DNA of 64,000 nt from Kaistia sp. 32K (GCF_016629525.1 NZ_AP024269.1:5198501-5262500); one strand, 5' to 3'; positions 18,390 through 27,460 are shown, counted from the first letter of the stretch. Made by a program: numbers and translations. The notes: generated by a model from the letters alone, not told the origin.

Positions 18390-19409
18390 TCAGGCGTATT
18401 CAAAGTCTCGGGTGGCCCAATACGGCAGCTTCACCTGCAGCAGGTCGCCGCCATCGGCGCCGGGCCAGTAGCCCTCCTCGCGGCAGCGAACGATGCGCAG
18501 CAGGTCGCGCTGGTACAGCCGCCGGCCGCGCGCCAGTGCCGGGTGGTCAGCTTCCATGTAGTGGACGGCCACGTCGTAGGGCCTGGTCTTCTGCGCTGCG
18601 ATGAAGGCGAAGCCGCGCGGCGCGGCCGAGCCGTACAGGTCACGCAGGATGTCCAGATACCAGGCCGCCTGAATGTCGTAGCGCCGCCGGGCGATCGTGG
18701 CGCCGAAGCCGTCCTCGCTCACGTTGTCCGTAGTCTTCAGGTCGACGATCCAGCCGCCGCTCGCAGTGATCGCATCGGTGCGGCACTTGCGCAGCACGCG
18801 GATGGGCGTCACCACGCCGGTGTCGTGGTCGATGATGTTCTGGTCGGTCTCGATGAAGAACGACTGCTCTACCTCGGCCCCTGACAGCAGGCCGGCTGCG
18901 AATGGGTGGCGATCGACAGCCCGCAGCATGCTGAGCATGTCCTTGTAGTCCTTAGCCGGGATAATGATTTTCTCGCCCAGCGTCGCGTTGTAGTCCTGCT
19001 CGAGGTACATGAGGATCTGGTCTCGCGGGTAGCCTTCCTCTTCGACCAGGCGCCGAGCGAGCTCAGGCTTGCTGCCGCTGGTCATCGCCATGCGCTTGGC
19101 CAGCTCCTGCTTCATGTCGTCCACGGTGTTGAGCGCATCCGGGTAGGCGCTCTTGTCGAAGCCGACGGCGTAGGTCTGCTCGAACGTGCCAGGCTCCAGC
19201 ACCAGCTTGTGCGTGCCGTCGCCGACCGCGAAGCAGTGCTTGAACTCTTCCGGCTCACGGTCGGGATTGATGCGCTTGTCCCAGTAGTTCAGCGGGCTAC
19301 CGCCAGTCTCCAGGGCTATGTCGTCGAGGTGGCTTTTGCTGATGCCCGGGCCGGAGTGGTACTGCTCGTTCGTCAGCTCAACCAGCCCGTGTAGCTGTTG
19401 TTCGCTCAC
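18390..19409 (-). CDS. RecE-like (exodeoxyribonuclease VIII-type) PD-(D/E)XK exonuclease
   Basis: A 339-residue protein with the RecE C-terminal-type opening ELTNEQYHSGPGISKSHLDDIA...SPLNYWDKRINPD and a following LVLEP. Later GWIVDLKTTDNV carries the D-x-K of the nuclease core, and RRYDIQAAWYLDIL is the typical closing helix. It should resect double-strand ends 5' to 3' for the annealing protein downstream. I use the GTG at 19409 (VSEQQLHG), which has GAGGAA seven bases upstream. It is the first gene after the divergent promoter. Confidence 0.85.
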   Translation of the reverse strand: MSEQQLHGLVELTNEQYHSGPGISKSHLDDIALETGGSPLNYWDKRINPDREPEEFKHCFAVGDGTHKLVLEPGTFEQTYAVGFDKSAYPDALNTVDDMKQELAKRMAMTSGSKPELARRLVEEEGYPRDQILMYLEQDYNATLGEKIIIPAKDYKDMLSMLRAVDRHPFAAGLLSGAEVEQSFFIETDQNIIDHDTGVVTPIRVLRKCRTDAITASGGWIVDLKTTDNVSEDGFGATIARRRYDIQAAWYLDILRDLYGSAAPRGFAFIAAQKTRPYDVAVHYMEADHPALARGRRLYQRDLLRIVRCREEGYWPGADGGDLLQVKLPYWATRDFEYA

Positions 19410-19457
19410 AAGAATTTCCTCGGTTGTGTATTGGATGGGCACAGTCTACGCGCAAAA

Positions 19458-19563
19458 AAGATTATCGTGCAACTAAAACACCCGCAAAGTCATGGCATTT
19501 ACTTGAAGTGCATCCGTATGCATGCAGCAAATATGGAAATGACTGCGCAAATACGATAATCTT
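19458..19563. promoter_or_regulatory. Divergent promoter pair with duplicated operator
   Basis: The 11-mer AAGATTATCGT (19458-19468) is repeated as its exact complement ACGATAATCTT (19553-19563). On the minus strand TTGCGG (19487-19482), a 17-bp gap and TAATCT (19464-19459) form a good promoter for the exonuclease operon. On the plus strand the second copy supplies the same TAATCT (19557-19562) with a weak TGGAAA at 19534 for the Cro-like gene. One regulator bound to these sites would cover both -10 elements. Confidence 0.75.
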
Positions 19564-19591
19564 GCCGGACTATTCCTCAACCGGAGCTTAT

Positions 19592-19816
19592 ATGACTACC
19601 AAATCCGCCACATTCACTGGCGAATTCCACAGCCGCCTCGACTCGATCATCGAGCGTGGCAAGGCCGCCGGCCTGAACCTGAGCGACATCTGCAAGAAGG
19701 CTGGCGTGGCGCGCGCGACGCCGGATCGCTGGAAGGCCAAGGCGCCGAAGACGATTCAAGTCGTCGATCAGCTCGAAGCGGCCGTGGCGAAGGCAGAACG
19801 CGAAGCCTCCAAGTAA
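19592..19816 (+). CDS. Cro-like HTH regulator
   Basis: A 74-residue protein with a helix-turn-helix (LNLSDICKKAGVARATPDRW) and a helical C-terminus. It is the first plus-strand gene after the divergent promoter, which makes it the obvious candidate to bind the duplicated ACGATAATCTT operator. CCGGAGCTTAT supplies the ribosome site for the ATG at 19592; a longer in-frame ORF starting at 19424 runs through the promoter and is not credible. Confidence 0.75.
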   Translation: MTTKSATFTGEFHSRLDSIIERGKAAGLNLSDICKKAGVARATPDRWKAKAPKTIQVVDQLEAAVAKAEREASK

Positions 19817-19865
19817 CCGACAACCACAGTGGGGCGGCGACCTATAGAGAAAGCGCCGCTTTGAT

Positions 19866-21578
19866 ATGGCATTTACACTGCGTGACTACCAAGAGTCCGC
19901 CGTCGAAGACGTGCGCCTTGCATTCAGGGCAGGCAGCCGGGCGGTGTTGCTGGTGCTCTCCACCGGTGCCGGGAAGACCGTGATTTTCAGCTATATCGCG
20001 CGCAGCGCCGCAGAGCTCGGCAACCGGGTTCTGATCCTGGCCCACCGCGACCAGCTGATCAAACAAGCCAGCAACAAGCTGCGCGACTACGACGTGAATC
20101 ACGGGATCATCATGGCCGGGTTCACGCCGAACCGCGTCGCCAAGGTGCAGGTCGCATCCGTGCAGACCCTGGTGCGCCGGCTCGAGAAGCTGGTCGCCCG
20201 GATGAAGGAACGCTACGACCGCGCGCTGGAAGAAGCGATGGCGGCAGGCGTCCCCGAGGCCAAGGCCATTCTGCAGGCCAAGACCGCTGCCCGGAAAGAA
20301 GGCTACGACCTGATCGTCATCGACGAGGCCCACCTGTCGGCCGCGAAGTCCTACGTCCAGATCGTGCAGGCCTTGATGTTCTACGGCGCCATCGTGCTCG
20401 GCGTGACCGGCTCACCGTGCCGGCTGGACGGCAAGCCGCTGGGCCGCGACACCGGCGGCCTGTTCGATTTCATGGTGCAGGGCGTATCCATCGGCAACCT
20501 GATCGAACGCGGGTTCCTCGTGCAGCCCCGCGTCTTCGCGCCGGCCGAGCGCCTTGACCTCAGCGGCATCAGAAAGAGCAAAGGCGACTTCGACACCCAG
20601 GAACTGGCCGCCGTCGTCGACAAGCCGAAGATCACCGGCAGCGCCGTGGCTCACTACAAGCGCATCTGCCCCAATGCGCCGGCCGTGGCCTGGTGCGTCA
20701 CTGTCGAGCACGCCCAGCACGTCGCGGACGAGTTCAATGCCGCCGGCATCGCCGCGGTGATGCTCTGCGGCGAGCACGACACGGCGACGCGCGATCGCGC
20801 GATGAAGGGCCTGGAGACCGGCGAGATCAAGGTCGTCACCTTCGTCGGCATTCTCGTCGAGGGCGTCGACTGCCCGGCGATCAGCGCGATCATCCTGCTG
20901 CGGCCAACCATGTCCCTGTCCAGCTACCTGCAGGTGATTGGTCGCGGCCTGCGGCCGTGGACGAATCCTGCCACCGGCGTGAAGAAAGACTGCTGCTACG
21001 TGCTCGACCACGCGGGCCTGACCTTCCGCCACGGCCTGGCCGACGAAGAGCGCGAATGGTCGCTTGAAGGCGAGGTCAAGGTTCCCGGCAAGAAGAAAAA
21101 GGATGCCGACCGCGAAGACCTGATTCAGTGCAAGGGGTGTTTCGGCGTGTTCGCGCCGCAGCCGACCTGCCCGCACTGCGGCAAGGTCGTCGAGGCCAAG
21201 ACCCGAAAGCTGGAGCACGCCGACGGCGAGCTGCAGGAAATCACCCCGGAAATGGCCGAGGCCATGCGCGCCTCCAAGCGCAAAGAAGTCAAGGGCGCCA
21301 AGACCCTGGAAGAGCTCAAGCGCATCGGTGCGCAGCGGGGCTACAGCGAGGGCTGGGCGCTGGCGACGTTCAATGCCAGGCAGCGCACGCGGGAGAAGTG
21401 GCGCCCGACAAGCCGGCCTCCTGAGCCGACTAAGGATCAACTCAAGGTCATGTCGCTCGAAGAGCTCGAGCGGGTGGCCGCGCAGCAAGGCTGGCCGAAG
21501 GAATTCGCCAGCGACTTCTTCCACACCCAGGGCCTGGGTGCGGATCTGTTCAACAACTCAGCCCCTGGAGGGCAATAA
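19866..21578 (+). CDS. SF2 DEAD/DEAH-box helicase
   Basis: A 570-residue helicase of the type III restriction-subunit-like group. Walker A is STGAGKTV (32-39), motif II is DEAH (153-156), motif III is GVTGSP, and the C-terminal motifs are [14 protein letters not shown] and [10 protein letters not shown]. After the helicase core comes a four-Cys zinc ribbon (CKGC...CPHC) and two short repeated helical segments ([18 protein letters not shown] and [18 protein letters not shown]). It probably remodels replication or recombination intermediates. It is 3 bp from ssb. Confidence 0.92.
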   Translation: MAFTLRDYQESAVEDVRLAFRAGSRAVLLVLSTGAGKTVIFSYIARSAAELGNRVLILAHRDQLIKQASNKLRDYDVNHGIIMAGFTPNRVAKVQVASVQTLVRRLEKLVARMKERYDRALEEAMAAGVPEAKAILQAKTAARKEGYDLIVIDEAHLSAAKSYVQIVQALMFYGAIVLGVTGSPCRLDGKPLGRDTGGLFDFMVQGVSIGNLIERGFLVQPRVFAPAERLDLSGIRKSKGDFDTQELAAVVDKPKITGSAVAHYKRICPNAPAVAWCVTVEHAQHVADEFNAAGIAAVMLCGEHDTATRDRAMKGLETGEIKVVTFVGILVEGVDCPAISAIILLRPTMSLSSYLQVIGRGLRPWTNPATGVKKDCCYVLDHAGLTFRHGLADEEREWSLEGEVKVPGKKKKDADREDLIQCKGCFGVFAPQPTCPHCGKVVEAKTRKLEHADGELQEITPEMAEAMRASKRKEVKGAKTLEELKRIGAQRGYSEGWALATFNARQRTREKWRPTSRPPEPTKDQLKVMSLEELERVAAQQGWPKEFASDFFHTQGLGADLFNNSAPGGQ

Positions 21579-21580
21579 GC

Positions 21581-22039
21581 ATGTCGTCTCTCAATCAAGT
21601 CAACCTGATCGGCCGCCTCGGCCAAGACCCGGAAGTGAAGTATCTGCCCAACGGCGACGCCGTCTGCAACGTGTCGCTCGCTACTTCGGAGCGCTGGAAG
21701 GACAAGCAGTCCGGCGAGCAGAAGGAAAAGACCGAATGGCACCGCGTCGTGCTGTTCGGAAAAGTGGCGGAGATCGCCGGCCAGTACCTGCGCAAGGGCA
21801 CCCTGGTCTACTTCCAGGGCAAGCTGGAGACGCGCAAGTGGCAGGATCAGAGCGGTGTTGATCGCTACACCACGGAGATCCGCGCGAGCGAGATGAAGAT
21901 GCTCGGCAGCAAGGACGACGCCGGCGGTCGTGACGGCAACAATGCCGGCCAGCAACAGCGGCCGCAGCAGCAACAGCAGCGCCAGGCGCCCCAGCAACAG
22001 CAGGCGCAGGACAGCTACGATCAAGATATTCCGTTCTAA
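21581..22039 (+). CDS. ssb: Single-stranded DNA-binding protein
   Basis: A 152-residue SSB. The OB fold starts [18 protein letters not shown] and includes [15 protein letters not shown] and [13 protein letters not shown] Gln-rich linker is followed by the acidic tip DQDIPF, matching the host-SSB tail that recruits repair proteins. It is encoded within the phage replication operon. Confidence 0.97.
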   Translation: MSSLNQVNLIGRLGQDPEVKYLPNGDAVCNVSLATSERWKDKQSGEQKEKTEWHRVVLFGKVAEIAGQYLRKGTLVYFQGKLETRKWQDQSGVDRYTTEIRASEMKMLGSKDDAGGRDGNNAGQQQRPQQQQQRQAPQQQQAQDSYDQDIPF

Positions 22040-22068
22040 TTCCCAGCCATTCACCACGAGATCGACAT

Positions 22069-22347
22069 ATGAGCGAGCATACCGGTGGCAGCGTGGACTA
22101 CTACCAAGTAGACATCACCAGCACCACCACGCCAGGGCGCCAGCCGTACACGGCGGAATGCAACGACATCATCGAAGCGTTGGGCATGAACTTCGCGGAA
22201 GGGAATGCCTTCAAGGCGATTTGGCGCCGAGCGGCATCCCGCAGCCTGGGCAAGCACAAGACTGGCAACGACGCCCTGTATGACGCAGAAAAAGTCGAGT
22301 TCTTCGGGCATCGCCTGGTTGCGCAGGAGAAAGCCCGTGTCCAGTGA
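22069..22347 (+). CDS. Conserved phage protein of unknown function
   Basis: A 92-residue protein (YYQVDITSTTTPGRQPYTAE, then DIIEALGMNFAEGNAFKAIW). From memory this pattern is common in phage replication regions but has no assigned role. Its last codons overlap the GTG start of the nuclease gene, so the two are coupled. Confidence 0.75.
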   Translation: MSEHTGGSVDYYQVDITSTTTPGRQPYTAECNDIIEALGMNFAEGNAFKAIWRRAASRSLGKHKTGNDALYDAEKVEFFGHRLVAQEKARVQ

Positions 22348-22777
22348 AAACACCGTCCAGCGCCGCATCTGGCTCGCCGTGGGCGCCATCGGCACCACGC
22401 TCTTCCGCTTCAACAGCGGCCGGGCGTGGATCTCCAACCTCGGCCCGAAGGGCGTCCAGCGCTTGCAGGACGGCTCGGTGCTGATCAAGGCCGCGCGCTC
22501 TATCGCCCTGGGCATGGCGTACCCGAACGGCGAGTCCGTTACCGGCCAGCTCGACCTGGGCGGCTGGACGACGATCGAAGTCACCCCGGAGATGGTCGGC
22601 CGCAAGATCGCCGTAGCCACGTTTATGGACGCCAAGCGCAGCAAGGGCGGCAAGACCAGCGATGAGCAGGCGAACATGGTCGCGCAAGTCGACCTGGCCG
22701 GCGGCATCGCCGGCATTGCGAACAGTCCAGAGGCGGCGGTGGCCATCGTCGAAGACTGGAAGGCGCGCAACGTCTAA
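22337..22777 (+). CDS. VRR-NUC domain nuclease
   Basis: A 146-residue protein (RRIWLAVGAIGTTLFRFNSG...). It has the VRR-NUC layout: GQLDLGGW, the catalytic strand TFMDAKRSKGGKTSDEQ, and a C-terminal DLAGGIAGIANSPEAAV. VRR-NUC enzymes cleave branched DNA, so it may act as a phage Holliday-junction nuclease. The usual E-x-K is D-x-K here. The start is the GTG at 22337 with AGGAGA seven bases upstream, inside the end of the preceding gene. Confidence 0.82.
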   Translation: MSSENTVQRRIWLAVGAIGTTLFRFNSGRAWISNLGPKGVQRLQDGSVLIKAARSIALGMAYPNGESVTGQLDLGGWTTIEVTPEMVGRKIAVATFMDAKRSKGGKTSDEQANMVAQVDLAGGIAGIANSPEAAVAIVEDWKARNV

Positions 22778-22795
22778 AATTTGATGTATGATACC

Positions 22796-22946
22796 GGCGG
22801 GCGTCTTCATGAGCCCGCTTCTTCACCAAAATTCCCGCCTTCCAGGCTGCGAATCCCGCGCCTGGTGGCGATCATGTTTCGGGCTCAGGCACCGGTTAGC
22901 TCCCGGTGCTGAAAGGCGTGTACTGCGCACGCCCGCCCGTTTTTTT
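22796..22946 (+). ncRNA. Candidate structured RNA or attenuator upstream of the primase gene
   Basis: A perfect 9-bp long-range stem (GGCGGGCGT 22796-22804 with ACGCCCGCC 22929-22937) closes the segment and is followed by CG and seven T (22940-22946). Inside are a bulged 10-bp hairpin (22836-22870) and a 7-bp hairpin GCACCGG/CCGGTGC (22889-22909). The two ends of the closing stem can instead form local hairpins (22797-22818 and 22915-22933), so two folds exclude each other. TATGAT lies at 22787. It may be an sRNA, a riboswitch-like attenuator or a simple leader. Confidence 0.5.
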
Positions 22947-22976
22947 CAATGCAGTCCCCCGGCAGAAGGGTAGGGT

Positions 22977-25853
22977 ATGGATGACTGGAAGATTCCAGAT
23001 TCGGTAGTCGACAGTGCGAAAGCCGATATTCTCGCAACAGTTGAAAAATACGTTGATCTGAAAAAGCACGGCGCCGACGAACACAAGGGCTTGTGCCCGT
23101 TCCATTCAGAGGGCACGCCGTCGTTCACTGTCAATGCGGAAAAGCAGTTCTATTACTGCTTCGGCTGCGGCGCCAGCGGCAATGCCATCGACTTCGTGAT
23201 GCAGTACGAGAACACTGGCTTCCGCCAGGCCGTGCGCAGCATCGTCGGCGACCTGGCACCCAAGGCTGGCGTGGCACCGACCCCCAAGGCTGAGAAGGCC
23301 CAGGCCAAGGCCGAGTGGAAGCCCATCGTGCCGGTGCCCGCTGACGTCAAGCAGCGCCCCATGGACACGTTCAACAGGCCCAAGGGCGGCAGCTGGGAAA
23401 AGCTGGTCGCCAGCCGTCGCTGGGAGTACCGCGACGGCTCAGGCGCGCTGATCGGCTATATCTGCCGCTTCGAGCTGCCCGGCGGCGGCAAGGACGTGAT
23501 CCCGCAGACCTACTGCGTCAACGTCGAGACTGGCGAGACTCGCTGGCGCTGGCTGTCGTTCGACAAGCCGCGCCCGCTCTATGGGCTCGACAAGCTGGCC
23601 GCGCACCCGGCCGCCCAGGTGGTGCTGGCCGAAGGCGAGAAGGCCGCTGATGCGGCGCAGGAGCGCTACGAGGCAGCCGGCATCCCGCGCAACAAGCTGG
23701 TGGTGATCAGTTGGCCAGGCGGCGGCAAGGCCGTGCCGCACGTCGACTGGTCGCCGCTGAGCGGTCGCAACGTCGGCATGTGGCCGGATGCTGACTTGAA
23801 GCGCTACGTCGACACGCATCCGAAGGCCGGCGAGCTGATGCCGCTCCTCGAGCAGCCCGGCGTCGTGTGCATGCTCGACATCGCTGACCGCATCGCTGGC
23901 ACCGCATCTTCGATCAAGATCATCACCCCGCCTGCCGGCGTGCCGGACGGCTGGGATCTGGCCGACGACCTACCGGACGGTTTCAATCTGCTGGCCCACA
24001 CCCGGGCCAATGCCCTGGCGGTGGCTGATTTCCGCGAGCTGCACGCTGTCGTCGAAGTTGAAGCGCCGCCGGTGGCCGAGGCCGAGCCGCTGCCTTGGGA
24101 GGATGTTGGGGATGCCGAGGACGCAGCGCTGGCCGCCGGCATCGTGCCTGCTGCTGCGCCACCTGCTCGCCAGGCGCCGCCGGCAGATGGTGATGACGAC
24201 GAAGACCTGATCCGCAACGGCTACTTCACGATCCTCGGCTATGACCGCGGCGACTACTTCTTCTTCCAGCACGAAAAGCGCCAGGTGCTGAGCTACCGCA
24301 AGGGCGACTTCAGCGATGCCGGCCTGATGGAGCTGGCGCCGATCAACTGGTGGGAAGAGCAGTTTCCCAACAAGGAAGGCGTCAACAAGAAAGCCGCGAT
24401 CAACTGGGTCTTCCGCACCGCGAACAGCCGGGGCATCTACGATCCGAACCGCGTGCGCGGGCGCGGCGCCTGGACGGACAAGGGGCGCGCTGTGTTTCAC
24501 CACGGCGGCTACCTGACCGTCGACGGCGTGCAGACCGACATCACGCGCATCCAGTCGGCGTTCGTCTACCAGGTGGAGCGCAGCATGCCGACGCCAGCGG
24601 CGCAGCCCATGACAGACGAGGAAGGTACCTGGCTGGTCAGCGTGGCCGAGCGCATCCGCTGGAGCATGCCCGGCAGTGCCGCGCTGTTCTCTGGCTTCGT
24701 CATGCTGGCGCCGGTCTGCGGCGCGCTGCCATGGCGCCCGCACGTCTGGATCACAGGCGGCGCCGGTACCGGCAAGTCGACCATCCAGAACAAGTACATG
24801 GGCTCCCTGCTGCGCGGCATCAGCGTCTACGCCACGGGTGACAGCACCGAGCCTGGCATTCGCCAGTACCTGCAGGCAGATGCCCTGCCGGTGCTGATCG
24901 ACGAGGCCGAGAGCAACACCGAGCGCGACAAGCAGCGCATGGAAAACGTCATCGGCATGATCCGCAAGACCTCGACCGACAGCCAGGCCATGACCCTCAA
25001 GGGCACGGTATCCGGCGACGGCCAGAGCTTCCACATTCGATCGATGTTCTGCCTGGCGTCGATCAACGTGAATATGTCCGGCGGCAAGGCCGACGTCGAT
25101 CGCCTCACCAAGCTGGTCATGCGGCCGCCGGTGGATGGCAATACCGACCATTGGGACGAACTGTCGCTCGACCTGAACAAAATCGACGAGGACGACGAGA
25201 TCGCCAGCCGGCTGCTAGCCCGGGCGCTCGGCATGATGCCGGTCATCCTCAAGAGCGTCGAAGTGTTCCGGCGCGCCGCCGCACGGCACTTCGGCACCCA
25301 GCGCCAGGGCGACCAGTTCGGCACCCTGCTGGCCGGGTCGTGGTGCCTGCAGAAGAGCTATGTGCCCAGCGATGCCGAGGCCATGGTGCTGATCCGCGGC
25401 TATCGCTGGGACGAGCACGTTGAGGACAACGATCAGGACGACGCAAGCCGGGCAATCGAGGCCCTGCTGGGCGCCAAGCTGCGCGTCAAGTCCAGCAGCG
25501 GCGCCGACGAGCACACTGTCTACGAGCTGATCCGCGAGTGCTCGCCGATGCACCGGCACAACCTGATCGAGCCCAAGACGGCTGACGACACCCTGCGCCG
25601 CCACGGCATCCGGGTTGAGCTGGCTACCAACGAGCTCTGGTTCGGTACCGGCGTCAGCAACCTGGTCAAGCTGGTGAAGGACATGCCGTTCGTCACCGAC
25701 CTGCGCGGCCAGCTGCTGCGGGTCAAGGGCGCCAAGCGGGTGAACGGCAGCAAGAAGTTCAACGGCGCCGACAGCAAGGTCGTGAGCATCCCTGTCGAGC
25801 CGATCCTGGGCGAAGAGAAGGAGCAGGGAGAGACGGATGAGCTGCCGATCTAG
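22977..25853 (+). CDS. CHC2 primase / DUF927-type helicase
   Basis: This is a 958-residue replication protein. The N-terminal CHC2 zinc ribbon has ligands C40, H43, C61 and C64 (LCPFHSEGTPSF...YYCFGCGASGNA). A Toprim-like middle (VVLAEGEKAADAAQ) follows, then a Pro/Ala-rich linker. The C-terminal DUF927-type P-loop domain has ITGGAGTGKST near residue 600 and ALPVLIDEAES as Walker B. It combines primer synthesis with helicase activity, as in several phages and satellites. It is the last gene before a strong terminator. Confidence 0.9.
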   Translation: MDDWKIPDSVVDSAKADILATVEKYVDLKKHGADEHKGLCPFHSEGTPSFTVNAEKQFYYCFGCGASGNAIDFVMQYENTGFRQAVRSIVGDLAPKAGVAPTPKAEKAQAKAEWKPIVPVPADVKQRPMDTFNRPKGGSWEKLVASRRWEYRDGSGALIGYICRFELPGGGKDVIPQTYCVNVETGETRWRWLSFDKPRPLYGLDKLAAHPAAQVVLAEGEKAADAAQERYEAAGIPRNKLVVISWPGGGKAVPHVDWSPLSGRNVGMWPDADLKRYVDTHPKAGELMPLLEQPGVVCMLDIADRIAGTASSIKIITPPAGVPDGWDLADDLPDGFNLLAHTRANALAVADFRELHAVVEVEAPPVAEAEPLPWEDVGDAEDAALAAGIVPAAAPPARQAPPADGDDDEDLIRNGYFTILGYDRGDYFFFQHEKRQVLSYRKGDFSDAGLMELAPINWWEEQFPNKEGVNKKAAINWVFRTANSRGIYDPNRVRGRGAWTDKGRAVFHHGGYLTVDGVQTDITRIQSAFVYQVERSMPTPAAQPMTDEEGTWLVSVAERIRWSMPGSAALFSGFVMLAPVCGALPWRPHVWITGGAGTGKSTIQNKYMGSLLRGISVYATGDSTEPGIRQYLQADALPVLIDEAESNTERDKQRMENVIGMIRKTSTDSQAMTLKGTVSGDGQSFHIRSMFCLASINVNMSGGKADVDRLTKLVMRPPVDGNTDHWDELSLDLNKIDEDDEIASRLLARALGMMPVILKSVEVFRRAAARHFGTQRQGDQFGTLLAGSWCLQKSYVPSDAEAMVLIRGYRWDEHVEDNDQDDASRAIEALLGAKLRVKSSSGADEHTVYELIRECSPMHRHNLIEPKTADDTLRRHGIRVELATNELWFGTGVSNLVKLVKDMPFVTDLRGQLLRVKGAKRVNGSKKFNGADSKVVSIPVEPILGEEKEQGETDELPI

Positions 25854-25868
25854 CGGCAGCCAGGCAGC

Positions 25869-25895
25869 AAAAAGCCCGCATCAGCGGGCTTTTTT
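25869..25895. terminator. Bidirectional terminator between convergent operons
   Basis: AAAAAGCCCGC, an ATCA loop, then GCGGGCTTTTTT. It works from both sides: after the primase gene on the plus strand and after the zinc-finger gene cluster on the minus strand. Confidence 0.92.
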
Positions 25896-25901
25896 GTGGG
25901 T

Positions 25902-26090
25902 TCAATCCTTGTGGCGCTTGCGCCTCGACATGCAGACCACGCAATGGCTCCTCATGCCAGAGGCCTTGCTTGCGTCGTCGTGGAACTGCTCGATCTTCTT
26001 GGTCACCCAGCATCCAGAGCATCGCTTGGCGAGCACGCCGCCGATGTTGACCATGCGCCCTGCTCGAAGGGCCTTCATCTCCTCGGTCAT
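25902..26090 (-). CDS. Small putative zinc-binding protein
   Basis: A 62-residue protein with two Cys pairs (KRCSGCWVTK and HCVVCMSRRK) that could form one zinc finger. It is the last gene of the minus-strand accessory operon; its start overlaps the stop codon of the preceding gene. Function unknown. Confidence 0.65.
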   Translation of the reverse strand: MTEEMKALRAGRMVNIGGVLAKRCSGCWVTKKIEQFHDDASKASGMRSHCVVCMSRRKRHKD

Positions 26091-26263
26091 GCCTGCTGCT
26101 CACTGGTCAGCCCGCGATCCGCGCGGTTGCTGGCCACCAGCGGCTTCTGCCCGGCATCCAGATGCCAGGCCCACTCGTGCTTGCAGTCGGAGCACAGCTT
26201 CAGGTTCATCGAGCGCAGCAGGACGACGGCGTCGCTGCTGCATTGCGGGCATGCTTTCTTCAT
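26087..26263 (-). CDS. Small zinc-ribbon protein
   Basis: A 58-residue protein with CPQC and CSDC knuckles around LLRSMNLKL, a simple zinc ribbon. AGGGATACCA precedes the ATG at 26263. It overlaps both neighbours by ATGA-type junctions. Role unknown. Confidence 0.65.
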   Translation of the reverse strand: MKKACPQCSSDAVVLLRSMNLKLCSDCKHEWAWHLDAGQKPLVASNRADRGLTSEQQA

Positions 26264-26481
26264 TGGTATCCCTCGGCGCACAGGTCGACGCGCTTCGTCG
26301 AGAGGCACTGAACCTGGCGGGTGGTGACTGTGTGGGGTGGTGGGCACGATACCACGTGACGAACATGTGGCGCCGGGCAGTTGTGCAGTGGTGGCGGACG
26401 CAGAGAATCCAGCGCGCCAACGACAATGGGCTCGAGAAGAGCCCATGCCAGGATGCAGGTGATGGCGGTCGGCCGGGTCAC
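26260..26481 (-). CDS. Small protein with one N-terminal membrane segment
   Basis: A 73-residue protein starting with GTG. A hydrophobic stretch (ITCILAWALLEPIVVGAL) could be a signal anchor, followed by a Cys/His/Pro-rich tail. It overlaps the genes on both sides by 4 bp, which supports it as a real gene. Function unknown. Confidence 0.5.
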   Translation of the reverse strand: MTRPTAITCILAWALLEPIVVGALDSLRPPPLHNCPAPHVRHVVSCPPPHTVTTRQVQCLSTKRVDLCAEGYQ

Positions 26482-26744
26482 GGCTTCATGCCGAGCTTGC
26501 GTTCGATCTTGCCGATCGTCAGCTCGATGCGGTGCTTGAGATCCTGCTTCCGCTCCTCTGGCGTCATCGCCTGGTAGGCTGCGCGCTTGGCTTGCTGCTG
26601 CTCGCCATCGAGCGCCCGGGCCTGCGTCTCCAGCTTGGCCGCCCGCTGCAGGTCGGCGGCGCGATCCTGCTCGCGGTCGGCATATTGCGCGCTCTCGCGC
26701 AGGTCTCGCGCCTGCTGGCGCAGCTGTTCAGCGGTTTGATCCAT
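26478..26744 (-). CDS. Charged coiled-coil protein
   Basis: An 88-residue, Gln/Arg/Glu-rich, fully helical protein (AEQLRQQARDLRESAQYADR). It probably forms a coiled coil. The end of the gene upstream in the operon (26728-26946) overlaps its start. No known family recognised. Confidence 0.6.
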   Translation of the reverse strand: MDQTAEQLRQQARDLRESAQYADREQDRAADLQRAAKLETQARALDGEQQQAKRAAYQAMTPEERKQDLKHRIELTIGKIERKLGMKP

Positions 26745-26946
26745 GCTCCTTTCCTCCGTACTCGGTGAGTATGAGCAGGCCGGTGTCGGTCAGTTCGCCG
26801 GCCCTGGTGATTGTACCCTGCTGGACGCAGCTGCCGAGAATGGCGTGGAAGCCGCGCGCGGGCGCCCCTGCGGCGAGGGGAAGGCCGAAGTAGGCATTCG
26901 CCAGGACGCGCAGGGCGTTGGTGGTGGGGAATGGGTTACGAGCCAT
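26728..26946 (-). CDS. Hypothetical phage protein
   Basis: A 72-residue protein starting MARNPFPTTNALRVLANAYF. The C-terminal half (SCVQQGTITRAGELTDTGLL) looks like a small winged-helix fragment. It overlaps its neighbours. Function unknown. Confidence 0.55.
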   Translation of the reverse strand: MARNPFPTTNALRVLANAYFGLPLAAGAPARGFHAILGSCVQQGTITRAGELTDTGLLILTEYGGKEHGSNR

Positions 26947-27460
26947 TGGGGTTGGCCTGGCGGTGGGCGGCGAGGGCAACAAACCCGCGCAACTCCTTCA
27001 CGAAGTCGTGTTCGTCCTCTGGCTCAAATGACTTGAATCCTTCATCCATACCCATGCGAACACGCCGTTCCAGGCAGAACTCGACCATCCCCACCAGTGT
27101 TGAATAGGCTTCTTGACCAAGCGCGCGCACAGGATGCGCATCCCGCTCGGCCAGCTTGGCGCGCAGGCTGGCATGAGCATTCACCAGCTCCCAGTGCTTG
27201 GCGTTCATGCCGTCGATGGTGGATTTCAGCCGCTCGACCTCTGCCGCCAGGGCGTCGTAGTTGCAAACCACAGCCTCCCGCTCAACCAGCTCAATGAGTC
27301 GATCAATACGGCCTACGCGCCGATCTCTAACACGACATAAAGCATCGCCCTCGTCATTGTCGGGAAACTGCTGACAGATAAGCTCATGCCGCCGCTCATG
27401 AGCCACGTCAATCAGGCCGGTAAGAACGCTAGTTGGAACACGCTTCACTTGCTCAGCCAT
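26936..27460 (-). CDS. Hypothetical phage protein with coiled coil
   Basis: A 174-residue protein (MAEQVKRVPTSVLTGL...). The region around residues 70-125 (ALAAEVERLKSTIDGMNAKH) is a predicted coiled coil typical of phage accessory proteins. AGGAG seven bases before the ATG fixes the start; it overlaps the upstream gene by 8 bp. Confidence 0.65.
   Translation of the reverse strand: MAEQVKRVPTSVLTGLIDVAHERRHELICQQFPDNDEGDALCRVRDRRVGRIDRLIELVEREAVVCNYDALAAEVERLKSTIDGMNAKHWELVNAHASLRAKLAERDAHPVRALGQEAYSTLVGMVEFCLERRVRMGMDEGFKSFEPEDEHDFVKELRGFVALAAHRQANPNGS

Noticed and set aside
19424..19816. Long form (130 residues) of the Cro-like protein
   Set aside because: The extension would be encoded by the divergent promoter region; the ATG at 19592 has a good ribosome site.
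22788..22973. 61-codon ORF upstream of the primase gene
   Set aside because: It overlaps the strong stems and T-tract of the RNA candidate and has no ribosome site or protein-like pattern.
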